Assembly: GCA_020161795.1 (NCBI GenBank)
Contig: JAIUOR010000033.1
Coordinates: forward strand, 112,379-176,378
Reading direction: 5' to 3'
Source: Actinomycetota bacterium
GTDB lineage: Bacteria; Actinomycetota; Actinomycetes; Propionibacteriales; Propionibacteriaceae
Length of the DNA: 64,000 nucleotides
Below are positions 17,256-26,319 of this stretch, one piece after another; the stretch's first letter is position 1, and each line of letters begins with the position of its first letter. The notes below the pieces were generated by a model. The model made no database searches, was not told the DNA's origin, and saw only the letters and a program-made list of their open reading frames with translations. Position numbers and translations under genes: made by a program.

Positions 17256-20200
17256 ATGCTCCGGCTCCGAGTCCTGTCGATCCTGCTCGCCGCGGGCCTG
17301 CTCCTCGGCCCCGTGGGTGCGCCGCTGATCGCGTCGGCGGAGGAGCCGGTGCCCAGCCCGGTTGTGAGCGAGGCGACCTCGCCGAGCCCCGAACCGGAAG
17401 CGACCGCTGAACCGGCTCCGAGCCCTAGCGCGGCGCCGGCACCCGAGGCGACATCGGATCCGCATGGGCCGACGCCGGAGCCGGCGGAAGGCGACCAGAC
17501 AGGGCACGACGCGAGCTCAACCGAGTCGCCGGTCCGTGAGCCGAGCGCACCGGCGGAGCCCACCGTGAGCGTGGAGACGCCGTCCGCCGAGCCGTCCGAA
17601 GCGCCCTCGCTGCCCGGTCCGGAGGCCGACCCCTCCGAGCTGCCGACGCCGGATTCGACGAAGACGCGCCGGAGCCTGGCCCGAGCGGTGGTGGGCGAGG
17701 TGGGCAGCGGTGTGCGTTCGCGAGTGCTCACCAAGGGCCACATCGATCTGTTCGAGGTCACCTGGAACGGCGGGCTCAGGCTGAGCGTGAAGGACGACAC
17801 CAACCTGTACTCCGCCGGTTCGCAATACCGAAGCCCGGCCGATGTCACGATCTGGGTCGACACCGGCGGCTCGACGCTGCAGGTGCCGGCCGCCCCGGGC
17901 TATGGCTTCCTCGGCAACCCCGGCGACACCATCTACCACCTACCGCTGAGCCAGGATCCAGAACTGCCGTGGCCGGGGTGGAGCACCGAACGTCTGCTGG
18001 GTACGCTCCCGTCCGAGACCCAGCTGCCCAACTCCGCCGACGCCGTCCGGTTGGCCGTGGAGGTGACCGGCCCGGGAGAGGTGTTCAGCTGGATGACCGG
18101 GGGTTTCGGCACGGTGACCAACCGGTACGTCGATACCGTCGATCCGGCCCCCGACGTGATCCCGATCAGCCGCAATGCCCACGTCCACACCGCCTGGGCG
18201 TTCACCCGGCCGGGCGACTACTACCTCTCGGTGACCCCGACGGCGACCACGACCGGCGGCGACCTCCTGACCGGCGACACCGCCGTCTATCACGTGCGGA
18301 TCGCCCCGATCGCCGGCGCCGCCCCCACCGCGACCAGCACTCCCACCATCAGCGGGGACGCCACGGTGGCGAGCACGCTGACGCTGGCTCCCGGCGACTG
18401 GCATCCCATGCCCCACCAGGTGAGCCAGCAGTGGCTGCGGGACGGGCAGCCCATCGCGGGAGCCACCGGGCGCAGCTACACCACCACGCAGGCCGACGAC
18501 GGACGCACGGTCAGCGCCCGCGTGACGGCCGCGATCAGTACCGCCTCCCGGACGGTGCCGGCCGCGGGCATCGCGATCGGCGCGACGACGGCACCGTCCC
18601 CCACTCCCACTCCCACGACGACCCCGAGCCCGAGGCCGAAGCCAACTCCCACCTCGGCTCCGACCGCCACCCCGAAGCCAACCCCGAGGCCTACCGCCAC
18701 GCCCACCCCGAGACCCAGCCCGACTCCCTCCTCGAGCGGACCGCGCTGGAAGGTGGCGAACGGGACGCGCACCGAATCCGGCGCCGCCATCCTCAATCTG
18801 GGGCATGTGGATGTCGCCTCCCTGCTGTCCGGGAAGAAGCTGGTCACCAGGGTGAAGGACACCACCGAATCCTCCGTCCCGGTCTGGCGGGAGCCGGAGC
18901 AGACCGTGCTGCAGGTGCTGCCGAACTCACGGGTCAGCATCCCGGCCGACGACGCCTATCGCTTCCTCGGAAAGCCCGGTGCCGCCAGCTGGCTGCTCCC
19001 CGAGACCCAGGACGCAGCGCTGTTGTGGCCGGGCTGGTCGACCGAGGAGATCGCCACCGACGCCACCCGGACCACCTTCGACTGGACCCTGACGGGGGTC
19101 GACGGCCCCGGCGAGTTCGCCCTCTTCACCAGCGGTGGCTTCGGCGTGCCGCAGGTGCACTTCAACACCCGGGACGGCCTGCCCGACACGATGCCGATCG
19201 ACAGGCGGGTGCACGTCCATGGCTCCTGGGCGTTCAGCGCCGAGGGCACCTACTGCCTGGCGTTCACCCGCGCCACGACCCTGGCCGGCGGCACGCGGGT
19301 GAGCGATGACTTCACCCTGGCGATGGCGGTCGGTGACGTCGAGGTCCGCAAGGTCGATCCGTCCCGCTGTGCCGAGCCTGCTCCCGGGAAACCCAGCACG
19401 ACGCCAGCCCCCGACCCGTCGCCCACCGCCACAGCCACCCCGACCCCGGACCCGAAGCCCACCAAGCAGGCCAGTAAGGCCGCCAACCGGAAGTGCGTCT
19501 CCGGCGCGACGATCCTCTCGGCCGGCCACATCGACTACGCCTCGCGGATCGTGGGCGGCAGGCTGCAGTCGCTGATCGGCGACGACACCGGCGGCAAGAA
19601 GGTGTACCGGGAACCCTCCGGGGTCATCCTCTGGTTGAAGCCCTCGGCCCAGGTCACCCTGCCGTCCGGCTACGGCCGGATCGGCAAGGCGGGGGCGAAG
19701 ATCTGGCAGGTGCCCCAGACCCAGGTTCGGGATCTGATCTGGCTGGGCTGGAACACCGAGTTGCTCAATGCCGGCAACGCCAAGGGCGCGGTGACCTGGC
19801 GCCTCGACTCGGTGCGCGGGCCGAGTTCGGTCAAGGTCTACCTCTCCGGCTCCTTCGGCGGGGTCTCCACCATGGTGCTGAAGGGTGCCGGGTCGAGCTA
19901 CCAGATCCCGCTGGGAGTTCACGCCCACGCCAACTGGGCGTTCAGCAAGCAGGGCGTCTATCGCCTGAAGATGACGCAGACCGTCACCCTCGCCAACGGC
20001 AAGCGCTCCTCGGATACCGAGACCCTGACCATCGCCGTGGGCGATGTCGACCCGGCCTCCGCAGGCTCCGGCTCGGGCTGCGGCACGGTGTCCCAGGCGA
20101 AGGCCTCCGGCGTCGATACGACGACGGACGCGGCGACGGAACTGAAATCGGCCGAGCAGGCCGAGGCCGAAGCGGCCGAGAACGCCGATCAGGCGCCCGT

Positions 20201-20390
20201 CCGAGGCCAGCCCGGGCAACCGGGTGGGCGCGGACCTCGTCCGGTGACCGCGGACGATCCGGCTGCCGAGGGAGGGGAGCCCCGGACGAGTTCGGTGCCG
20301 ATGCTGCTCTCCGTACTGGGCGGTCTGCTGCTGGCCGGCGCGGCCGGAACCGGCGGCCTGTGGCTGGGACGACGCCAGGGCAGCGCGTGA
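17256..20390 (+). CDS. Surface protein with three choice-of-anchor M domains, membrane-anchored
   Basis: The 1044-residue protein has a signal peptide (residues 1-29), then a Pro/Ser/Glu-rich stalk. Three CAM (TIGR03769-type) domains lie near residues 155-350, 505-705 and 745-930. Each shows GHID/GHVD, YxFLGxPG, WPGW or WLGW, GPG, and H-x-H-x-x-WAF-x-x-PG-x-Y. An Ig-like domain (about 355-445) and Pro/Thr linkers lie between them. The C-terminus is a membrane helix (about 1008-1030) with a short basic tail and no LPxTG. Repeated His and aromatic residues make metal or ligand binding possible. Function is unknown. The Zur box and downstream metal-type transporter point to zinc uptake. Confidence 0.85.
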   Translation: MLRLRVLSILLAAGLLLGPVGAPLIASAEEPVPSPVVSEATSPSPEPEATAEPAPSPSAAPAPEATSDPHGPTPEPAEGDQTGHDASSTESPVREPSAPAEPTVSVETPSAEPSEAPSLPGPEADPSELPTPDSTKTRRSLARAVVGEVGSGVRSRVLTKGHIDLFEVTWNGGLRLSVKDDTNLYSAGSQYRSPADVTIWVDTGGSTLQVPAAPGYGFLGNPGDTIYHLPLSQDPELPWPGWSTERLLGTLPSETQLPNSADAVRLAVEVTGPGEVFSWMTGGFGTVTNRYVDTVDPAPDVIPISRNAHVHTAWAFTRPGDYYLSVTPTATTTGGDLLTGDTAVYHVRIAPIAGAAPTATSTPTISGDATVASTLTLAPGDWHPMPHQVSQQWLRDGQPIAGATGRSYTTTQADDGRTVSARVTAAISTASRTVPAAGIAIGATTAPSPTPTPTTTPSPRPKPTPTSAPTATPKPTPRPTATPTPRPSPTPSSSGPRWKVANGTRTESGAAILNLGHVDVASLLSGKKLVTRVKDTTESSVPVWREPEQTVLQVLPNSRVSIPADDAYRFLGKPGAASWLLPETQDAALLWPGWSTEEIATDATRTTFDWTLTGVDGPGEFALFTSGGFGVPQVHFNTRDGLPDTMPIDRRVHVHGSWAFSAEGTYCLAFTRATTLAGGTRVSDDFTLAMAVGDVEVRKVDPSRCAEPAPGKPSTTPAPDPSPTATATPTPDPKPTKQASKAANRKCVSGATILSAGHIDYASRIVGGRLQSLIGDDTGGKKVYREPSGVILWLKPSAQVTLPSGYGRIGKAGAKIWQVPQTQVRDLIWLGWNTELLNAGNAKGAVTWRLDSVRGPSSVKVYLSGSFGGVSTMVLKGAGSSYQIPLGVHAHANWAFSKQGVYRLKMTQTVTLANGKRSSDTETLTIAVGDVDPASAGSGSGCGTVSQAKASGVDTTTDAATELKSAEQAEAEAAENADQAPVRGQPGQPGGRGPRPVTADDPAAEGGEPRTSSVPMLLSVLGGLLLAGAAGTGGLWLGRRQGSA

Positions 20391-22018
20391 GCGGGGGACG
20401 GAGCGCCGACGCCCGGGGGAGCGGTCGAGCCGTCCCCGGGCCGCGCTCCTCCGGGGGGCGTCTGGTGGCAGCCGCCCTGGCCGGCGGACTGCTGCTCTCC
20501 GGATGTGCGGCGAAGCCCGCCCTGGTCGCCCAGAGCGAGCGGCCTCAGGTGGTCACCACCACCGGGCTGCTGCGCGACCTGGCGCAGCAGGTGGGCGGTG
20601 AGCGGGTGTCCGTGGTGTCGCTGATCCCGGATTCCGCCGACCCGCACACCTACGAGCCGACGCTGCGGGACGCCCGCAACGTGGTGTACGCCGACGTCGC
20701 CTTCAGCAACTACGCGCTGCTGGAGGAACACAACGTCATCAAGACCCTGGACGCCAACCTGCGCGACGAGGCGGTCAGCGTCTCGCTGGTGGAGGAATCG
20801 GTGAAGTACGCCGCCGAGCTCATCCCGCTGGTCGAGAACGTCAACCTCGACACCATCTGGCTGGGCCTGCGGGCCCACGGCGACGGACGCGCTCACGGTG
20901 CCACCCGGACCTCCGAGGTGCTGCTGTCGGTGGTGGACGCCACCGGGCCGGGCAACGTCTACGCCTACCTCACCGGCACCTTCGGCGACACCGATGTCTA
21001 CTTCGACTCTTCCGACGGGTTCGACGCCGCCACCGGCTACCGGGACGACACCATGAGTATCCCCGCCGACGCCCACACCCACCTCTCCTGGGCGTTCAGT
21101 GCCCCAGGCGTCTACACGCTCGCCATGCGCGCCCGGCTGCAGGCGGACGACACCTCCCGTCCGGTCCCGCTGGGAGAGGCCACCTTCACCTTCGCGGTCG
21201 GCGTGAACCCCGCCGAGGCCGGCGTCCCGGACGCGGTGGTGCTCGACCGGGGCCACGCCGACCTGACCGCGAACCTGGACACCCGCTCGCTCGAGGTGCG
21301 CTACGACCCCGAGGGCGGCGGCGCGCACAGCCAGCAGGCGCTGCGTCCCGACCAGGTGGTGATCGACGTCCCGGCCAAGTCGCTGGACGAGGTGCCGGCC
21401 GGACGCCAGTTCGGCTTCCTCGGCAAGCCGGGGACCCAGGTGTACCAGCTCGCCCAGGCGGTGCTCGGCAAGCACGTCCACGGCGAGCTCGACCCGCACC
21501 TGTGGCAGAACGTGCGCAACGCGATGGCCTACGTCCAGCTGATCCGCGACACCCTGGTGGCCGCCGACCCGGCCGGAGCGGCCGAGTACCGCCGGAACAC
21601 CAGTGCCTACCTGACCGAACTCGAGGTGCTCGACGACTACGTCCGCGACACCCTGGCCGCGATCCCGCCGGGCAACCGCTACCTGGTCACCACCCACGAC
21701 GCCTTCGGCTACCTGGCCAAGGCCTACCACCTCCAGGTCGCCGGCTTCGTGACGCCCAACCCGGCCGCCGAGCCGTCCCTGGCCGATCGCCGCAAGCTCA
21801 CCGAGACCCTGCGCAGCCTGCGGCTCCCGGCGGTCTTCCTGGAGCCCAACCTGGCAGCCCGCTCCTCCACCCTCACTGAGGTGGCCGCCGAGCAGGGGGT
21901 CGCGGTCTGCCCGATCTACGGCGACACCTTCGACTCCCAAGTCACCAGCTACGCCCAGTTGATGCGCTTCAACGCCGACTCGCTGCGCGACTGCCTGGGC
22001 ACCCGAACCCCGAAATGA
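20387..22018 (+). CDS. Metal-type substrate-binding lipoprotein with inserted, permuted CAM domain
   Basis: This 543-residue lipoprotein starts at a GTG overlapping the previous stop by 4 nt and has lipobox LLSGC (Cys40). The ZnuA-like N-lobe (VVTTTGLLRDLAQQVGG, SADPHTYEP) runs to about residue 150. The ZnuA-like C-lobe resumes at GELDPHLWQNV (about 366) and continues through TTHDAFGYLAKAY to EPNLAARSS. Between the lobes is one CAM domain in swapped order: the WLG...GPGNVYAY...HTHLSWAF half comes first and the GHADL...FGFLGKPG half second. The family is known from anchored-repeat ABC systems (TIGR03772-type). Ligand unknown, zinc inferred. Confidence 0.87.
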   Translation: MSGGRSADARGSGRAVPGPRSSGGRLVAAALAGGLLLSGCAAKPALVAQSERPQVVTTTGLLRDLAQQVGGERVSVVSLIPDSADPHTYEPTLRDARNVVYADVAFSNYALLEEHNVIKTLDANLRDEAVSVSLVEESVKYAAELIPLVENVNLDTIWLGLRAHGDGRAHGATRTSEVLLSVVDATGPGNVYAYLTGTFGDTDVYFDSSDGFDAATGYRDDTMSIPADAHTHLSWAFSAPGVYTLAMRARLQADDTSRPVPLGEATFTFAVGVNPAEAGVPDAVVLDRGHADLTANLDTRSLEVRYDPEGGGAHSQQALRPDQVVIDVPAKSLDEVPAGRQFGFLGKPGTQVYQLAQAVLGKHVHGELDPHLWQNVRNAMAYVQLIRDTLVAADPAGAAEYRRNTSAYLTELEVLDDYVRDTLAAIPPGNRYLVTTHDAFGYLAKAYHLQVAGFVTPNPAAEPSLADRRKLTETLRSLRLPAVFLEPNLAARSSTLTEVAAEQGVAVCPIYGDTFDSQVTSYAQLMRFNADSLRDCLGTRTPK

Positions 22019-22034
22019 CAACGAGAGACGCCTG

Positions 22035-22988
22035 ATGAGAGAGATCCGAACCCTCCGCCGCGCCGGCTGGATCGCGGTGGCCGCGCTGGGCCTGAGCCTG
22101 CTTTCCGTCCCCGCTCACGCCGAGACCGAACCGCCGGAGGACCCCAACCTGCAGCAGTCGGTCTCCGCCGGCCAGGAGATCGTCACCGGTGCCAAGGTGC
22201 TGGACGCGGGCCACGTCGACATGGGCCCGAAGTTCGACGACGGACGGTGGACGCTGCTGGTCCACGACGACGCGGCCAAGGCCTCCGCCGACGCGACCAG
22301 CGTGTGGCGCTACCCGGACCAGACCGTGATGCACGTACGGGACCAGTCCAAGCTCGTCATCCCGGACGACCCCGCCTACGAGTTCCTCGGCGCCGCGCCC
22401 GGCAGCGAGGTCTGGGTGGTGCCGCAGACCCAGAACCCCGAGGTGGTCTGGCTGGGCTGGAACACCCAGGATCCCGACGTGATGGTGGCCATCGACCGCG
22501 GTGTCACGCTCTCGCTGAGCGGCGTCCAGGGGCCGGGTGAGGTGACGGTCTACCTGCAGTCCGGCAGCTTCGGCGAGCCGCAACTGCTGTGGGATTCGCG
22601 GGTCGAGGGCAGCCAGCCGATCTGGGTGGACGTCAACACCCACACCCACGCCAACTGGGTGTTCACCGCGCCCGGGGTCTACCTGATGCGGCTCACCGCC
22701 GAGGCCGACCTGGTCGCCGGCGGCACCGCCGGCGACACCCAGCTGCTCCGGTTCGCCGTCGGCACCGCGACCTCCACTGAGGAGGCGCTGGCCGCGGTCT
22801 GGGAGGGGGAGCCCATGCCGGAGGCCTCCGCCCCGGTTGTCTCGCCAGTCGCGCCCGAGGCCGGGCCCGATCAGGATCCGCTGGTGGCCGGGTTCGTCCT
22901 GGTGCTGGTACGCGGCAACCGCGCCCGGGCGCAGGTACTGGACGCCCGCGTCAAGGACGGCGCGGACGAGGGGAGAGACGATGGCTGA
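22035..22988 (+). CDS. Secreted single choice-of-anchor M domain protein
   Basis: The 317-residue protein has a signal peptide ending near AHAET (about residue 30). One complete CAM domain spans about 52-245 (AGHVDMG, YEFLGAAPGSEVW, VVWLGWNTQ, GPGEV, HTHANWVFTAPGVYL). An Ala/Pro/Glu-rich tail ends in a short hydrophobic patch with basic residues, too short for a sure membrane anchor. It overlaps the ATPase gene by 8 nt. It presumably works with the binding lipoprotein and the three-domain surface protein. Function unknown. Confidence 0.83.
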   Translation: MREIRTLRRAGWIAVAALGLSLLSVPAHAETEPPEDPNLQQSVSAGQEIVTGAKVLDAGHVDMGPKFDDGRWTLLVHDDAAKASADATSVWRYPDQTVMHVRDQSKLVIPDDPAYEFLGAAPGSEVWVVPQTQNPEVVWLGWNTQDPDVMVAIDRGVTLSLSGVQGPGEVTVYLQSGSFGEPQLLWDSRVEGSQPIWVDVNTHTHANWVFTAPGVYLMRLTAEADLVAGGTAGDTQLLRFAVGTATSTEEALAAVWEGEPMPEASAPVVSPVAPEAGPDQDPLVAGFVLVLVRGNRARAQVLDARVKDGADEGRDDG

Positions 22989-23787
22989 GCTCGGAACGGT
23001 GGCGGAACTTGTCGAAGCCTCGTCGCCGACCGCCGCCGCCTCAGCTGCGCTGGAGGTGCGGGAGGTCTTCGTCGAGCTCGGCGGGAGGCCGGTGCTGGAG
23101 CACGCCAATCTGACCATCGACCACGGTGAACTGGTCGGGCTGATCGGGCCCAACGGCGCCGGCAAGACCACCCTGCTGCGCACCATCCTGGGCGTCCAGC
23201 GCGCGGTGGGCGGTGAGGTGACGGTCGAGGGGAGGCCCGCCCGTCCCGGCCGCACTCCGATCGGCTACGTGCCCCAACGGCACGAGTTCGCCTGGGAGTT
23301 CCCGATCTCGATGGCGGACACCGTGATGACCGGCCTCACCCGGCAACTCGGGCTGCTCCGCCACCCTCGCGAGCGGCACTGGCTGGCGGTCGCCGACGCC
23401 CTCGACCGGGTGCGGATGACCCACCTCGCCAAGCGCCCGATCGGCCAGCTCTCCGGCGGCCAGCGGCAGCGGGTACTGGTGGCCCGGGCGCTCGCGCTGC
23501 GCCCGGCCGTCCTGTTGCTGGACGAGCCGTTCACCGGCCTCGACATGCCCGCCCAGGAGTTGCTGTCGGAACTCTTTACCGACCTCGCGCGGGAGGGACG
23601 CGCGGTGCTGATGGCCACCCACGACCTGGCCAGCGCGCTCTACACCTGCGACCGGATCGCGCTGCTGAATCGCACCGTGGTCGCGACCGGCGCGCCGTCC
23701 GTCCTGGCCGCGGACACCGCGGTGTGGAGCGACACCTTCGGCGTCGGCGAGAACTCGGCCCTGCTCCGCATCCTGAAGGCCGCCTGA
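22981..23787 (+). CDS. Anchored-repeat-type ABC transporter ATP-binding protein
   Basis: The 268-residue ATPase has Walker A GPNGAGKTT, signature LSGGQRQR and Walker B VLLLDEPFTGLD. It is close to ZnuC/TroB-type metal ATPases, with about 30 extra N-terminal residues. The ATG at 22981 overlaps the previous gene. With the permease and the CAM-containing binding protein it forms a complete importer. Confidence 0.88.
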   Translation: MAELGTVAELVEASSPTAAASAALEVREVFVELGGRPVLEHANLTIDHGELVGLIGPNGAGKTTLLRTILGVQRAVGGEVTVEGRPARPGRTPIGYVPQRHEFAWEFPISMADTVMTGLTRQLGLLRHPRERHWLAVADALDRVRMTHLAKRPIGQLSGGQRQRVLVARALALRPAVLLLDEPFTGLDMPAQELLSELFTDLAREGRAVLMATHDLASALYTCDRIALLNRTVVATGAPSVLAADTAVWSDTFGVGENSALLRILKAA

Positions 23788-24680
23788 TGAGTCCGCTCGA
23801 CTTTCTCGCCAACCTGCTCAACCCCGACCTGGCCTTCCTGCCCAAGGCGCTGGCGGTCGCGGTGATGTCGTCGGTGGTGTGTGGCGTGGTCGGCAGCTTC
23901 GTGGTGCTGCGCGGCATGGCGTTCATCGGGGACGCGGTCGCACACGCGGTCTTTCCTGGCCTGGCGGTCGCCTTCGTCGTCTCCGGCAACCTGGTGCTCG
24001 GCGGGACCATCGCCGGCGTGCTGACGGCGATCCTGGTGGCCGTGTTCTCCCAGAACCGGCGGCTGAAGGAGGACTCGATCATCGGCGTCTTCTTCGTGGC
24101 CGCCTTCGCGCTGGGCATCGTGGTGATCTCGTCGGCCCCGGGCTATGCCGGCAGCCTGCAGCAGTTCCTGTTCGGTTCGATCACCGGCATCCCCGACTCC
24201 GACCTCTGGGTGGTGGGGATCACCAGCCTGCTGGTGCTGGCCGTGGTGTTCGGCCTGCACAAGGAGTTCGTCACCATCAGCCTCGACCGGGAATCGGCCC
24301 GCGCCCTCGGGGTGCCGGTGTTCGGGCTCGATCTGACGCTCTACATCCTGGTCACGCTGGCGGTGGTGATCAGCGTCCAGACCATCGGGAACATCCTGGT
24401 GCTCGCCCTACTGGTCACCCCGGCCGCCACCGCCCGGCTGCTCACCGACCGGCTCGGCGTGATGATGGCTCTGGCGCCCGCGATCGGCGCGCTGTCGGCG
24501 CTGGTCGGGCTGTACGTCTCCTGGTCGTGGGATCTGCCCACCGGCGGGACGGTCGTGCTGGTGCTCACCGCCGCCTTCCTGCTGGGCTGGACGCTGGGCC
24601 CGCGCCACGGCCTGTTCTCCCGCAACCGTCAGCGTGCCGCCCGCGCCGCTTCGACTCATGCCGGTGGGGTGCCTGCGTGA
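23787..24680 (+). CDS. Anchored-repeat-type ABC transporter permease
   Basis: The 297-residue ABC-3 family permease has about eight helices and the motif LRGMAFIGDAVAHAVFPGLAVAF near residue 45. The ATG overlaps the ATPase stop by one base (TGATG). An in-frame extension upstream to 23724 is not supported. It is the membrane part of the second metal-type importer in this region and a distant paralogue of znuB, but it lacks the His-rich tail. Confidence 0.88.
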   Translation: MSPLDFLANLLNPDLAFLPKALAVAVMSSVVCGVVGSFVVLRGMAFIGDAVAHAVFPGLAVAFVVSGNLVLGGTIAGVLTAILVAVFSQNRRLKEDSIIGVFFVAAFALGIVVISSAPGYAGSLQQFLFGSITGIPDSDLWVVGITSLLVLAVVFGLHKEFVTISLDRESARALGVPVFGLDLTLYILVTLAVVISVQTIGNILVLALLVTPAATARLLTDRLGVMMALAPAIGALSALVGLYVSWSWDLPTGGTVVLVLTAAFLLGWTLGPRHGLFSRNRQRAARAASTHAGGVPA

Positions 24681-24708
24681 GAAGTCAGACGCAGCCAGCC
24701 CGCGCTGG

Positions 24709-24783
24709 GACGAATTGCACCCGATTTGCTCATCCGGCCCTGTTCTCGCCCGGAATCGGGAGTCTGGAGCGCATTTCCTCTCA
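24709..24783. repeat. 75-nt palindromic element, family 2, copy 2
   Basis: Imperfect ends GACGAATTGCAC and GCGCATTTCCTC face each other, and an inner pair CCCGATT/AATCGGG adds a second stem. It fills most of the gap behind the permease gene and matches the other two family members along its length. Confidence 0.55.
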
Positions 24784-24840
24784 GCGCCCGACCTGGCCAC
24801 TGTCATACCGCCGAAGGCGGGGATCTCCGGGAGGCCGCTC

Positions 24841-25611
24841 ATGACGACGCGCAGCCAGTTGCTGAGGCTCGCCCTGGTCGGGGCCCTGATGCTGGGCGGG
24901 CTGGGCAGCCTCCTCGCGGGCGTGCTCCTCTCCTCAGCTACCGAACCGATGCCCGTGTCGTCCACTGCGCCGGCCCACGAGATCCCGTCGGTCGGCACGA
25001 GCCCGGTGAGGGAAGCGTCGCCGTCGGTGCCGGCGGCGCGCGGCGTGGCCGAGCTGGCGGACCCGGCGTGGGTGACGCGGGTCGCCAAGGCCGGACGCAT
25101 CCCGGAGCGAGCGCTGGCCGCCTACGCCGGTGCCGCCATAGCGGTGCGCGAAAGCCACCCCGGCTGCGGCCTGGGCTGGAACACGCTGGCCGCGATCGGC
25201 CTGGTCGAATCCGAGCACGGCAGCATCGACGGCTCCGCGATCGGCCCGGACGGCGTCGCCGCGCCACCGATCGTCGGGGTCGCCCTCGACGGGAAGGGAG
25301 TCGCCGCCATCCGCGACACCGACCGCGGCGAACTGGACGGCGACACCACCTGGGATCGCGCCGTCGGCCCCATGCAGTTCATCCCGGCCACCTGGGCAGC
25401 CGCCGCCCGTGACGGCAACCTCGACGGCGTCACCGACGTCCAGAACATCGACGACGCCGCGCTGGCCGCAGCCGTCCATCTCTGCGGGGTGGGCAGCGAC
25501 CTGACAGTGGGCGAGAACTGGATCGCCGCGATCGCCGCCTACAACGACGACGCGACCTACAACAACCGTGTCGCCGAGGCCGCCACTCGCTACGCCCGCC
25601 TGGAGGGGTAG
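24841..25611 (+). CDS. Secreted lytic transglycosylase-like protein
   Basis: The 256-residue protein has an N-terminal membrane segment or signal (residues about 10-32). A soluble-lytic-transglycosylase-like domain holds GLVESEHG (the Glu is the likely catalytic residue), AVGPMQFIPATW and NWIAAIAAYN. It is expected to cut peptidoglycan glycan strands outside the membrane. The ATG at 24841 is the first codon after the repeat element. A longer in-frame ORF from 24634 would include the repeat and is rejected. Confidence 0.82.
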   Translation: MTTRSQLLRLALVGALMLGGLGSLLAGVLLSSATEPMPVSSTAPAHEIPSVGTSPVREASPSVPAARGVAELADPAWVTRVAKAGRIPERALAAYAGAAIAVRESHPGCGLGWNTLAAIGLVESEHGSIDGSAIGPDGVAAPPIVGVALDGKGVAAIRDTDRGELDGDTTWDRAVGPMQFIPATWAAAARDGNLDGVTDVQNIDDAALAAAVHLCGVGSDLTVGENWIAAIAAYNDDATYNNRVAEAATRYARLEG

Positions 25612-25926
25612 GCACCGCACAAACCGGGCGATCCAGGCCGCCTGCGTGCACTATCCATCCCGCTGATCACCGGATCTGCCCGGTTTGTGCGGGCCGCGGC
25701 GAGGGTGGGCGCCGGAGTGGGAATGCCCCGAATGTCGGCCGATCCTGCTGGCTTTCCTCTCCGGGCTGGGTTCGCAGTGGCCGTGACGCCGGCGTGGATT
25801 GGCGCTCCCGCCCGCGTTCCGCCGGCGCCCAGGGCTGAGACCCACGAGTGGAGCGCGCGGTCACGGGGCATACTCCACAAGACGAGCTGAGACTCGCCGG
25901 GGCTTCACGCCACGGCTTTGAAACCG
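25612..25926. other. Intergenic region behind the transglycosylase gene
   Basis: The first 80 nt are the family 1 repeat. The remaining ~230 nt hold a probable promoter (CATACT near 25870) for the next gene. I see no further gene. Confidence 0.45.
25615..25692 (+). repeat. 75-nt palindromic element, family 1, copy 2
   Basis: CCGCACAAACCGGGCGA and TGCCCGGTTTGTGCGG form a long terminal inverted repeat around a central CACTATCCAT. It lies directly behind the transglycosylase stop codon and could also act as a terminator. Confidence 0.82.
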
Positions 25927-26319
25927 ATGGAAGCGGGGCAGGCGTTGACCAACGTCACGAGATTGACCTTCATTGCCGGCGGAGTACTGGTGGCGGTGGG
26001 CGTGATCGCCTACATCGCCTCGGGCGCGGTCAGCCTGACCGCGTTGATCCCGAGCGGGCTGGGTGTCTTGCTCCTGGTCGCCGCGGCGATCGCCCGCAAT
26101 CCGAAGCTGCGCCGGCATTCGATGCACGTGGCCATGCTCGTGGCGCTGGTGGGGATCATCGCGACCCTCACGAACACGCTCCGGCTGGGCGAGGTGTTCG
26201 CCGGTACCGCCGAGCGGCCCTGGGCCGTGATCGCCAGCGCGCTCACCTGCGTGACACTACTGGTCTACCTGGGCTTCGGGATCGCGAGCTTCGTCCAGGC
26301 CCGCAGGAGCCGGGCCTAG
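25927..26319 (+). CDS. Small four-helix membrane protein of unknown function
   Basis: The 130-residue protein has four hydrophobic segments near residues 13-33, 38-58, 68-86 and 99-123, and a basic C-terminus. No family is recognised. The frame opens at a TTG at 25918, and the ATG at 25927 is preferred. The last 63 nt overlap the end of the convergent DUF916 gene. Confidence 0.55.
   Translation: MEAGQALTNVTRLTFIAGGVLVAVGVIAYIASGAVSLTALIPSGLGVLLLVAAAIARNPKLRRHSMHVAMLVALVGIIATLTNTLRLGEVFAGTAERPWAVIASALTCVTLLVYLGFGIASFVQARRSRA

Noticed and set aside
18590..18750. Pro/Thr repeats in the three-CAM surface protein and the (EP)n run near 28140-28190, first considered as tandem DNA repeats
   Set aside because: They are ordinary low-complexity linkers between surface domains, and their DNA repeats follow from the amino acid pattern.
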